The notes under the pieces were generated by a model. That model was not told the DNA's origin and did not search any database. It saw only the letters and a program-made list of their open reading frames with translations. Made by a program: the position numbers and the translations under genes. 64,000 nt of DNA, taken from assembly GCA_046295975.1 (NCBI GenBank), contig JBKBMG010000025.1:9412-73411 (forward strand). Direction: 5' to 3'. Shown here piece by piece: positions 56,671-64,000 of the stretch (position 1 is its first letter; each line of letters opens with the position of its first letter). This DNA comes from UBA2357 sp046295975 (lineage in GTDB: Bacteria; Pseudomonadota; Gammaproteobacteria; Burkholderiales; Rhodocyclaceae).

Positions 56671-56708
56671 AGAAACAGGCCCGCCGGGTGACCGGCGGGC
56701 CTGTTTCT
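56671..56708. terminator. Bidirectional terminator between TAXI operon and DAHP synthase
   Basis: A perfect 17-bp stem with a GTGA loop (AGAAACAGGCCCGCCGG and its complement), followed on the plus strand by TTTTTAC. It serves the TAXI operon and, on the other strand, the convergent DAHP synthase gene. Confidence 0.92.
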
Positions 56709-56745
56709 TTTTACGTCCGCGGGGCGGGAACGCCCCACTTCATGC

Positions 56746-57828
56746 TTACTCGAACTGCGCCCGCTTGACCCGGCGGTTGCGCACGCCCTCGGCGAGGATT
56801 TCCAGCACGTTGACCGAGTCTTCCCAACCAATGCAGGCATCGGTAATGCTCTTGCCGTACTCCAGCTCCTTCCCCGGCACCAGATCCTGCCTGCCCTCCT
56901 TGAGATGGGACTCCACCATCACGCCGATGATGCGTTCCTCGCCCGAAGCCATCTGGCCGGCGACATCACGCGCAACCTCCACCTGTAGCTTGTGCTGCTT
57001 GCGGCTGTTGGCATGGGAAAAATCGATCATCACCTTGCCCGGCACGCCCGCCGCGGCGAGCTCCTTGCAGGCGGCGTCCACGCTTGCAGCATCGTAGTTC
57101 GGCGCCTTGCCGCCGCGCAGGATCGCATGACAGTCCTCGTTGCCCCGGGTGGAAACGATCGCCGAATGGCCTGCCTTGGTAACCGACAGAAAATGGTGCG
57201 GAGACTGCGCCGCCTTGATCGCATCCACCGCAATGCGGACATTGCCGTCGGTACCGTTCTTGAACCCGACCGGACACGACAGTCCCGAAGCGAGCTCGCG
57301 ATGCACCTGGCTCTCGGTCGTACGCGCACCGATTGCGCCCCACGAGATAAGGTCGGCGATATATTGCGGCGTGATCATGTCGAGGAACTCGGTGCCGGCC
57401 GGAAGCCCCAGTTCGTTGATCTCCCACAGCAACTTGCGCGCAAGCCGGACGCCTTCGTTGATGCGGAAGCTGTTGTCGAGATAGGGGTCGTTGATCAGCC
57501 CCTTCCAGCCCACCGTGGTGCGCGGCTTCTCGAAGTACACCCGCATCACCACCAGCAGGTCGTCCTTGAGGCGGTCGGCCTCGGCCTTGAGCTGCTTCGC
57601 ATACTCGATGGCTGCCTCGGGATCGTGGATGGAACACGGGCCGATCACCACCAGCAGTCGATCGTCGGCGCCGAACAGAATACGATGGATGCCCTGCCGG
57701 GTCTGAAATGCAACCTCGGCCGCGGTGGGTGTGGCGGGAAACTCGCGCAACACGTGGGCGGGCGGAATCAATTCCTTGATTTCCTGTATGCGTACGTCGT
57801 CAATATGGATTTTCACCGAGGCGGACAT
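56746..57828 (-). CDS. 3-deoxy-7-phosphoheptulonate (DAHP) synthase, class I
   Basis: 360 residues: LVVIGPCSIHDPEAAIEYA, RVYFEKPRTTVGWKGLINDP, IGARTTESQVHRELASGLS and GVMVESHLKEGRQDL are the AroF/G/H signatures. It joins PEP and erythrose-4-phosphate in the first step of aromatic amino acid synthesis. ATG 57828 (MSASVKIHIDDVRI) matches the family; ATG 57849 is possible. Which amino acid inhibits it cannot be read reliably. Confidence 0.95.
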   Translation of the reverse strand: MSASVKIHIDDVRIQEIKELIPPAHVLREFPATPTAAEVAFQTRQGIHRILFGADDRLLVVIGPCSIHDPEAAIEYAKQLKAEADRLKDDLLVVMRVYFEKPRTTVGWKGLINDPYLDNSFRINEGVRLARKLLWEINELGLPAGTEFLDMITPQYIADLISWGAIGARTTESQVHRELASGLSCPVGFKNGTDGNVRIAVDAIKAAQSPHHFLSVTKAGHSAIVSTRGNEDCHAILRGGKAPNYDAASVDAACKELAAAGVPGKVMIDFSHANSRKQHKLQVEVARDVAGQMASGEERIIGVMVESHLKEGRQDLVPGKELEYGKSITDACIGWEDSVNVLEILAEGVRNRRVKRAQFE

Positions 57829-58102
57829 GGATCTACTCGCAAGGCTCATGCAAAGAGAAACAGTGTAACCCAAGCGGCCGACTCGGACGAAACCCGCGGC
57901 CAGTCACGTGGTCCGTGGCCCAGTTGGGTCGATCGGGAAACCCGGTGACGGATTTTCTGTCCGAGCGTGACGCGGGCCCGATCCACAAGAAGCGCAAGAC
58001 GCCCCGACGCAGGCGCTGCGAAGTCCGCCTGCGTCGAGGTCGAGATGCCCCCCTCGCAACCGCCGGTTTTTGCCGAACCCCGCCCCTCACCGAGATACCG
58101 AC

Positions 58103-59050
58103 ATGTTGATCAAGCGCCCCGCCGACATCCTTCCGTCCGAGATCACCCCGTACGACGTCTTCCTCGACCGCCGCCGCTTCCTCCGTCGGGCCGGCGCCGC
58201 GACAGCAGCCGGCCTGGCCGTGCTCGGAGGGCTTCATGCGCCGACTGTCCGCGCCGCCGAGGGCACGCTGCAAGCGCTCGCGCCCAGCTCGTTCAGCACC
58301 GACGAGGCCGCCACCGATCTCAAGTCCATCCTGACCTACAACAATTTCTACGAGTTCGGCACGGGCAAGGAGGATCCCCTGCGCAACGCGCAGAAGATGC
58401 AGGTACGGCCCTGGTCGGTGAAGGTCGAGGGCCTCGTCGGCAAGCCACGCGAGTTCGACATCGACGATCTGCTGCGACTCGCCCCACTGGAGGAGCGCAT
58501 CTACCGCATGCGCTGCGTCGAGGCCTGGTCCATGGTGATCCCCTGGGTGGGGTTTCCGCTCGCCGCACTGCTGCGTGAAGTGGAGCCGCTTGGCAGCGCC
58601 AAGTACGTGGAGTTCGTCACCCTCTACGATCCGAAGATCATGACCACCCGCCCGATTCTCGACTGGCCCTACACCGAAGGACTGCGGCTCGACGAAGCCC
58701 TGCATCCGCTCACCATCCTGTCGGTGGGACTCTACGGCGAGATGTTGCACAATCAGAATGGCGCACCGATCCGGCTGGTCGTGCCCTGGAAGTACGGCTT
58801 CAAGAGTGCCAAGTCGCTGGTCGCGATCCGACTCACCGAACACCAGCCAGCGACGGCGTGGAACAAATCGGCCCCGCACGAGTACGGCTTCTATTCAAAC
58901 GTGAATCCCGAGGTCCGTCACCCGCGCTGGAGTCAGGCCACGGAACGGCGCATCGGCGAGTTCCGCAAGCGTCCGACGCTGATGTTCAACGGCTACGCGG
59001 AAGAAGTCGCGAGCCTGTATGCCGGCATGGACCTGGCAAAGTCATACTGA
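58103..59050 (+). CDS. msrP: Protein-methionine-sulfoxide reductase catalytic subunit MsrP
   Basis: A 315-residue molybdopterin enzyme exported by Tat: DRRRFLRRAGAATAAGLAVL at residues 22-41 is the twin-arginine signal. The Mo-ligating Cys is C138 in YRMRCVEAWSMVIPW. MsrP repairs oxidised methionine in periplasmic proteins. ATG 58103 starts at MLIKRPADILPSEITP. The msrQ gene follows. Confidence 0.95.
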   Translation: MLIKRPADILPSEITPYDVFLDRRRFLRRAGAATAAGLAVLGGLHAPTVRAAEGTLQALAPSSFSTDEAATDLKSILTYNNFYEFGTGKEDPLRNAQKMQVRPWSVKVEGLVGKPREFDIDDLLRLAPLEERIYRMRCVEAWSMVIPWVGFPLAALLREVEPLGSAKYVEFVTLYDPKIMTTRPILDWPYTEGLRLDEALHPLTILSVGLYGEMLHNQNGAPIRLVVPWKYGFKSAKSLVAIRLTEHQPATAWNKSAPHEYGFYSNVNPEVRHPRWSQATERRIGEFRKRPTLMFNGYAEEVASLYAGMDLAKSY

Positions 59051-59066
59051 AGTAAGGAGTAGGCGA

Positions 59067-59138
59067 GTGAGCCACGCAACAACCGATACGCGCAGCAGCC
59101 CTATACCCTGCCCCGGAACGCGAGGCATGCCTGCATGA
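59067..59138 (+). CDS. Possible 23-codon leader ORF coupled to msrQ
   Basis: A strong AAGGAG (59054-59059) stands 7 nt before GTG 59067. The frame runs 23 codons and ends with TGA overlapping the msrQ ATG (ATGA). msrQ itself has only a weak ribosome site, so this small frame may load ribosomes for it. It may equally be a chance ORF. Confidence 0.35.
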   Translation: MSHATTDTRSSPIPCPGTRGMPA

Positions 59139-59824
59139 CAACGACTGCCGCGAGCCGCTTCGTTCCTTCCGCCCCACAACTGGTTGCGATCAAGCTGCTG
59201 GTGTTCCTCACCTGCCTGGGGCCGGCGGCATGGTATGCGTATGGCTGGTCCGCCGACGCCCTGGGGGCAAATCCGATCGAGGCAATCACCCGTGCGAGCG
59301 GCGAGTGGACACTGCGCCTGTTGCTGATCACCCTCGCCGTCACGCCCTTGCGTCGGTTCACCGGACTGCACTGGTTGCTGCGCCTGCGCCGCATGCTGGG
59401 ACTCTTCGCCTTTGCATACGCCTGCGTGCACCTGCTGACCTACCTGTGGCTGGACCAGTTCTTCGACGTCGCCGCGATCGCCCGCGACATTCTGGAGCGC
59501 CCCTTCATCACCGTGGGCGTTGCCGCTTTCCTGCTGCTAGTGCCGCTGGCGGCGACCTCCACGCACTTCGCGATCCGCCGCATGGGTGGACGACGCTGGC
59601 AGGCCCTGCACCGCTCCGTATATGGCATTGCGATCCTGGGCGTGGTGCATTACTGGTGGCTGGTCAAGGCCGACATCCTGGCCCCGTTGATCTACGCGCT
59701 GATTCTGGCCGGACTGCTTGGCACACGTGCCTGGTGGCGGGAACTGGAGCGTCGCCGGCAACAGGCCAACATCCCGGAGCCGGCGCGCTTCAAGGGGCGG
59801 GTCATTCCCATCGTGCCGAAATGA
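59135..59824 (+). CDS. msrQ: Membrane haem subunit MsrQ of the MsrPQ system
   Basis: A 229-residue six-helix membrane protein of the YedZ ferric-reductase-like family. Conserved haem-ligand histidines lie in AYACVHLLTYLW, HRSVYGIAILGVVHYWW. It takes electrons from the quinone pool or flavin reductase and passes them to MsrP. It begins 84 bp after msrP. Confidence 0.93.
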   Translation: MTTTAASRFVPSAPQLVAIKLLVFLTCLGPAAWYAYGWSADALGANPIEAITRASGEWTLRLLLITLAVTPLRRFTGLHWLLRLRRMLGLFAFAYACVHLLTYLWLDQFFDVAAIARDILERPFITVGVAAFLLLVPLAATSTHFAIRRMGGRRWQALHRSVYGIAILGVVHYWWLVKADILAPLIYALILAGLLGTRAWWRELERRRQQANIPEPARFKGRVIPIVPK

Positions 59825-59871
59825 CGCACGCCTGGCGGTCGCGGCGCTCGCGGTGAGCGCCCCGGCTTGTG

Positions 59872-60453
59872 TCACTTCGCACGAATCGCGTGCTTGGGAC
59901 GAAACGCCTTGATCACTGCCTCATCGGTCTCGATGTAGGGGCCGCCGATGAGATCGATGCAGTAGGGTATGGCCGCGAAAATGCCGACGTGGGCAACCGA
60001 TCCATCGGCCGCCCGCACGCCTTCGAGTGTCTCGCGAATCGACTTGGGCTGCCCGGGCAGGTTCACGATCAGGCAGCGCCCGCGGATGACCGCGACCTGG
60101 CGCGACAACACCGCGGTGGGGACGAAGTTCAGGCTGATGCGGCGCATCTCCTCGCCAAAACCCGGCATTTCCTTCTCGGCCACGGCCAGCGTCGCTTCCG
60201 GGGTCACGTCACGCGGCGCCGGGCCGGTTCCGCCAGTGGTCAGGATCAGACTGCACCCCGCATCCACGAGCTCGACCAGCGTTGCCTCGATGCGGGAGCG
60301 GTCATCCGGGATGAGGCGGGCAACGGATTCCCACGAGCTGGTCAGCGCCCCCCCCAGCCACGCCTGCAAGGCGGGGATGCCTTGATCCTCGTAGGTGCCG
60401 TCGGACGCCCTGTCGCTGATTGAAACCAGTCCGATACGTGCGTGATCGCTCAT
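59872..60453 (-). CDS. mogA: Molybdopterin adenylyltransferase MogA
   Basis: A 193-residue MogA/MoaB fold protein: IGLVSISDRASDGTYEDQG start, and LILTTGGTGPAPRDVTPEAT as the MPT-binding loop. It adenylates molybdopterin so that Mo can be inserted. The Mo enzyme MsrP is encoded just next to it, convergently. Its start overlaps the darP stop by ATGA. Confidence 0.94.
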   Translation of the reverse strand: MSDHARIGLVSISDRASDGTYEDQGIPALQAWLGGALTSSWESVARLIPDDRSRIEATLVELVDAGCSLILTTGGTGPAPRDVTPEATLAVAEKEMPGFGEEMRRISLNFVPTAVLSRQVAVIRGRCLIVNLPGQPKSIRETLEGVRAADGSVAHVGIFAAIPYCIDLIGGPYIETDEAVIKAFRPKHAIRAK

Positions 60454-61037
60454 GTGTCGCGGTGCTCCCTGTCTTCGTTTTCGATGGCTGATTCCTCCCC
60501 GGTGCCCCCCTTCTCACCCGCATCGAGGTCGCGCAGCATGCGGAACAGTTCGCGGTAGGCGCGCGGCGGCTTGCCCTGCTCGCGCTCCTTCCGGGCGTTG
60601 CGACGCAACACGCGCAGGTGCTGCAGATCGGCGCTGGGCCACTGGCTGGCAATGTCGCCAATGCGCTTTTCGTCTTCCAGAAAATCGTTGCGCAGTCGCT
60701 CAAGCCTGTGCTGGCGAGCCACCTCGGCCTTGGAAACACCATTGAAGGCATCCAGCTGGGCCTGGATTGGCGCGGGGTCGACGCCGCGCATCAGCCTGCC
60801 GATGTACTGGAGCTGGCGTCGGCGCGCACCGTGGGCACTGATGCGTTGCGCCTCACGCACCGCGTCGCGCAGCGTGTCCGGCAACGGCACCTTGGCGAGG
60901 CGTTCGGCCGACAAGGCCACGAGTTGCGTCCCGATGTCCTGCAAGGCATGCATCTCGCGCTTGAGGCTGCTCTTGCTCGGGCCGCGCGTGGCATCGTCGT
61001 CGGCTTCGGGATCGTGATGGTCGGATGGATGAATCAT
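60450..61037 (-). CDS. darP: Ribosome-associated protein DarP (YjgA family)
   Basis: A 195-residue basic/acidic helical protein. SKSSLKREMHALQDIGTQLVAL is the YjgA signature, and the RRQLQYIGRLMR stretch follows. It binds late 50S precursors in E. coli. It is the usual neighbour of pmbA (divergent) and shares an ATGA overlap with mogA downstream. Confidence 0.94.
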   Translation of the reverse strand: MIHPSDHHDPEADDDATRGPSKSSLKREMHALQDIGTQLVALSAERLAKVPLPDTLRDAVREAQRISAHGARRRQLQYIGRLMRGVDPAPIQAQLDAFNGVSKAEVARQHRLERLRNDFLEDEKRIGDIASQWPSADLQHLRVLRRNARKEREQGKPPRAYRELFRMLRDLDAGEKGGTGEESAIENEDREHRDT

Positions 61038-61097
61038 CGGCTGTGAGGGGTCGGTATCGGGGTAAGATTATAGCCTTTGTACCCAACTCGCTCGCCC

Positions 61098-62438
61098 ATG
61101 TCCGACACTGGTTTCTCCTTCCCGCCCGACCGTCTGCGCGAAATCGCCCAGGATGCCCTGAACTATGCCCGCAGCCGAGGCGCGACAGACTGCGAAGTAG
61201 ACGTCTCCGAGGGCTTCGGCCAGACCGCCTCGGTGCGCGTGGGCGAAGTCGATACCATCGAATACAACCGCGACAAGGGCCTGGGCGTGACCGCCTACGT
61301 CGGCCAGCAGCGCGGCCACGCCAGCACCTCGGACTTCTCGCCGGAGGCGGTCCGTGCGGCAGTCGATGCTGCGCTGTCGATTGCCCGGTTCACAGCCGCC
61401 GACCCCTGCGCGGGACTGGCCGAGGCCGAGTTGTTCGCCACCCACTGCCCCGACCTCGACCTTCACCACCCGTGGCGCCTCAGCGTCGAGGACGCCATCG
61501 AGATGGCTCGTCGCTGCGAGGACGCGGCCTACGCGGTCGGTCCCGAAATCAGCAATTCCGAAGGGGCGAGTGTTTCCAGCCAGGAGTCGCAGTTCGTGCT
61601 CGCCAACAGCGCCGGCTTCATGGGTGGCTTCGCCAGTTCGCGGCACAGCGTGTCGTGTTCGGTCATCGCAGGAGAAGGCGATGCGATGCAACGAGAATAC
61701 TGGTACGACTCGCGCCGCGACGCCGCCGACCTGGAAGCCATCGAGGCGATCGGCCGCAAGGCAGGTGAGCGCGCACTGGCCCGCCTCGGCGCGCGCAAGA
61801 TCGACACCTGCGAGGTGCCGGTGCTGTTCGAGGCGCCACTGGCGGTATCGCTGCTGGGCAACCTGGTGCAGGCAATCAGCGGCGGCGCGCTCTACCGCAA
61901 GTCCTCATTCCTGCTCGACAGCCTCGGGAAGCAGGTGCTTTCCCCCATCATCAACATCTCGGAGCGCCCTCATCTGCCCAAGGGTTTCGGCTCGTCGTGG
62001 TTCGACGACGAAGGGGTGGCCACCCGCGACCGCGAGATCGTGGTCGACGGCATCCTGCAAGGCTATTTCCTGTCGAGCTATTCGGCCCGCAAACTCGGCA
62101 TGCAGACCACCGCCAACGCCGGCGGCTCTCACAACCTGATCGTCAAACCCGGATCGCTAGGGCTGGACGGCCTGCTGGCGCAAATGGATCGCGGCCTGCT
62201 GGTGACCGAACTGCTCGGCCACGGCGTGAATTACGTGACCGGAGACTACTCCCGCGGAGCAGCGGGTTTCTGGGTCGAGAACGGCCGGATCGCCCACCCG
62301 GTGGAGGAAATCACCATCGCCGGCAACCTGCGCGAGATGTTTGCCGGGATTGTCGCGGTGGGCAACGACGCGCTCGCCCGAGGCGCCAAACACTGCGGCT
62401 CCATTCTCATCGACCGGATGACGGTCGCCGGAAGCTGA
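61098..62438 (+). CDS. pmbA: Metalloprotease subunit PmbA (TldE)
   Basis: 446 residues of the inactive-looking partner of TldD. ATDCEVDVSEGFGQTASVRVGEVDTIE start and GGSHNLIVKPGS, LLGHGVNYVTGDYSRGAAGFWVENG later; it lacks the HExxxH zinc site found in TldD. ATG 61098 is preferred to an earlier TTG. It is divergent from darP. Its partner tldD is about 39 kb away in this window. Confidence 0.95.
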   Translation: MSDTGFSFPPDRLREIAQDALNYARSRGATDCEVDVSEGFGQTASVRVGEVDTIEYNRDKGLGVTAYVGQQRGHASTSDFSPEAVRAAVDAALSIARFTAADPCAGLAEAELFATHCPDLDLHHPWRLSVEDAIEMARRCEDAAYAVGPEISNSEGASVSSQESQFVLANSAGFMGGFASSRHSVSCSVIAGEGDAMQREYWYDSRRDAADLEAIEAIGRKAGERALARLGARKIDTCEVPVLFEAPLAVSLLGNLVQAISGGALYRKSSFLLDSLGKQVLSPIINISERPHLPKGFGSSWFDDEGVATRDREIVVDGILQGYFLSSYSARKLGMQTTANAGGSHNLIVKPGSLGLDGLLAQMDRGLLVTELLGHGVNYVTGDYSRGAAGFWVENGRIAHPVEEITIAGNLREMFAGIVAVGNDALARGAKHCGSILIDRMTVAGS

Positions 62439-62631
62439 CCCCGCCGACCCCACCTTCTGGGGCCGTTCCGTACGCCATCGCACTTTTCTCTCGCGCGGCT
62501 GCAACGCACGCAGTCGCGCAGTCTCTCCATCACAGTCGCTTCCGTTCCGTCCCGCTCCCCCCCGCTTCCCGAACCCACCCTCCGCTTCGGAAGAGCGCGG
62601 CGAAGGCCCGCTGCGTTAGGGTTTTCCGCGC

Positions 62632-62659
62632 TTTCACGCCGAGGGGCAGTCCCTATAAT
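62632..62659 (+). promoter_or_regulatory. Candidate promoter for the DctP-type binding protein gene
   Basis: Perfect TATAAT at 62654-62659, with TTTCAC at 62632-62637 as a poor -35 (16-bp spacing). It lies 43 bp upstream of the GTG start. The 263-bp gap upstream holds no gene. Confidence 0.45.
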
Positions 62660-62701
62660 CAGTCGCGCATCTCAAACAACTTACAAGCAAAGGAGAGTGT
62701 T

Positions 62702-63784
62702 GTGGAACGTCGCAAATTTCTGAAGGGAGCCGGTATCGCCGGGGTGCTTGCAAGCGGAACCGCGCCCGCGATCGTGATGGCCCAGGAGAACATCCGCTGG
62801 CGCCTCGCGTCGAGCTTTCCGAAAGTGCTGGACACCATCTACGGCGCCGCCGAAGTGTTCGCCAAGAACGTCTCCGAAGCGACCGACGGCAAGTTCCAGA
62901 TCAGCGCCCATGCTGCCGGCGAACTGGTGCCCGCCTTTGGTGTGACCGACGCAGTCGAGCAGGGCACGGTCGAGTGCGCCCATACCGCCCCGTACTACTT
63001 CTTCGGCAAGGACGAGACCTTCGCGATCGACTGCGCCATTCCGTTCGGCATGAACTCGCGCCAGCTCACCGCGTGGTTCTATGACGGCAACGGCATGAAG
63101 CTGATGCGCGAGTTCTACGCCCAGTACAACATCGTGAACTTCCCGATGGGTAACACCGGTGCGCAGATGGGCGGCTGGTACCGCAAGGAGATCAAGTCCG
63201 TCGCCGACATCAACGGCATGAAGATGCGCATCGGTGGCTTCGGCGGCCGGGTGCTCGCCAAACTTGGCGCGGTGCCCCAGAACATCCCCGGCGGCGAGAT
63301 CTACCAGGCCCTGGAACGCGGCACCATCGACTCCACCGAATGGGTCGGCCCCTACGATGACCTGAAGTTCGGCTTCCACAAAGTCGCCCCGTTCTACTAC
63401 TACCCCGGCTGGTGGGAAGGTAGCGCCCAGTTGTCGCTGTACATCAACGACAAGGCGTGGAACTCGCTGTCGCCGCAGTACCAGTCCGTCGTCCGCCAGG
63501 CCGCGTCCGACGCCCACGTGACCATGCAGGCGATGTACGACGCCCGCAACCCCGGTGCGCTCAAGCAGTTGATCGCCGAAGGCGCGAAGCTCAGCCGCCT
63601 GCCGCGCGACGTGATGGACGCCGCGTTCAAGGCCCGCAACGAAGTCTACGCCGAACTCAACGAGTCCAACCCGAACTGGCGCAAGGTCTACGCCGACTAC
63701 GAGGCCTTCATGCGCGACCAGTTCCAGTGGTTCGCCCTGGCCGAGGGCAGCTACGACCAGTACATGGCCGCCCAGAAGCTCTGA
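62702..63784 (+). CDS. TRAP transporter DctP/TakP-type solute-binding protein
   Basis: 360 residues with a GTG start after AAAGGAGAG. The N-terminus VERRKFLKGAGIAGVLAS is twin-arginine-like. The mature protein has WRLASSFPKVLDTIYGAAEVFAK, GADIN-like KMRIGGFGG, and RGTIDSTEWVGPYDDLKFG, as in TakP-type 2-oxo acid/lactate binding proteins. The permease genes are not seen next to it inside this window; the following ORF is cut. Confidence 0.92.
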   Translation: MERRKFLKGAGIAGVLASGTAPAIVMAQENIRWRLASSFPKVLDTIYGAAEVFAKNVSEATDGKFQISAHAAGELVPAFGVTDAVEQGTVECAHTAPYYFFGKDETFAIDCAIPFGMNSRQLTAWFYDGNGMKLMREFYAQYNIVNFPMGNTGAQMGGWYRKEIKSVADINGMKMRIGGFGGRVLAKLGAVPQNIPGGEIYQALERGTIDSTEWVGPYDDLKFGFHKVAPFYYYPGWWEGSAQLSLYINDKAWNSLSPQYQSVVRQAASDAHVTMQAMYDARNPGALKQLIAEGAKLSRLPRDVMDAAFKARNEVYAELNESNPNWRKVYADYEAFMRDQFQWFALAEGSYDQYMAAQKL

Positions 63785-63808
63785 CCGCCTTTGCCCGGGC
63801 CTGCGCCT

Positions 63809-64000
63809 GTGCGCACCGGCGCGCGCCGACTGCCGCCGGCCATCCTGTTCGCCCTTGTGGCGGGCAGCGTGCTGACGCTTTCCGGCCTGCTTGTGCTGGC
63901 CAGCCTCAACGCCGCGCCCGACTGGTCGCAGGGCTGGCGCCCGATACGCTCGCCGCTGGAGCTTGACGGACGCTTCTGGGTGGCGGTGATGACCGGAACG
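63809..64000 (+). CDS. Unknown membrane protein, N-terminal part (cut by window end)
   Basis: A frame open for 64 codons from GTG 63809 to the window edge. It has one clear hydrophobic helix at about residues 10-32 (LPPAILFALVAGSVLTLSGL) and then a Trp-rich polar stretch. I do not recognise a family. The start is uncertain, as no good ribosome site is visible. It begins 24 bp after the binding-protein stop, so it may be in its operon. Confidence 0.4.
   Translation, partial: MRTGARRLPPAILFALVAGSVLTLSGLLVLASLNAAPDWSQGWRPIRSPLELDGRFWVAVMTGT

Overview
The window is GC-rich, tightly packed chromosomal DNA from a betaproteobacterium. The gene set fits the Rhodocyclales (Azoarcus/Thauera/Aromatoleum type): a cbb3 oxidase cluster with FNR boxes, Na+-NQR, a PHA synthase next to an MBL exonuclease, TRAP/TAXI transporters and a CNP1-family protein. 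The genus is inferred from gene content and not proven. About 60 protein genes are supported. I saw no tRNA, rRNA, prophage, complete insertion sequence or CRISPR array.

Layout. 1-2.4 kb: start of a PHA synthase gene, an MBL/beta-CASP nuclease and a divergent universal stress protein. 2.5-11.4 kb (minus strand): high-affinity respiration block ccoI-ccoS, then ccoN-O-Q-P, ccoG, ccoH and two small membrane-protein genes. A terminator and two FNR boxes separate ccoS from ccoN. 11.6-16.9 kb: an acyl-CoA-type SDR, erpA, rplM-rpsI, an OsmC protein, coq7, a CNP1-like protein and rppH. 17-32 kb: proS, a lytic transglycosylase, a bactofilin, the yhdP-nitrilase-tldD operon, divergent glnE, a CYTH-CHAD triphosphatase and sixA. 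32-36.3 kb: a DUF2062 gene, two unknown genes, mnmA and a NudJ-like Nudix gene. 36.8-43.4 kb: nqrABCDEF-nqrM plus a CBS-domain gene. 43.7-51.6 kb: ilvE, a zinc-finger gene, an NTF2-like gene, a YheT hydrolase, a phosphomannomutase, alaS and a PduO-type adenosyltransferase. 51.7-64 kb: dinB, a TAXI TRAP transporter operon with its own Usp, a DAHP synthase, msrPQ beside mogA and darP, pmbA, and a TRAP substrate-binding protein followed by a gene cut by the window end.

How it fits together. The theme is respiratory flexibility. A cbb3 oxidase under apparent FNR control serves low oxygen, Na+-NQR feeds electrons into quinone, Coq7 makes ubiquinone, ErpA handles Fe-S delivery, and MsrPQ (with MogA for its molybdenum cofactor) repairs envelope proteins. 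TldD and PmbA, the two halves of one protease, are encoded 39 kb apart.

Most notable. Two intergenic regions each carry a well-spaced promoter and a terminator bracketing about 100 nt on the minus strand with no convincing gene. One (about 8483-8588) has a class-II FNR promoter and looks like an anaerobically induced small RNA. The other (about 14026-14124) has a sigma70-type promoter and would carry repeated CCUCC anti-Shine-Dalgarno motifs. A 245-bp element with 22-bp terminal inverted repeats lies between alaS and the adenosyltransferase gene. All three are inferences from sequence only.
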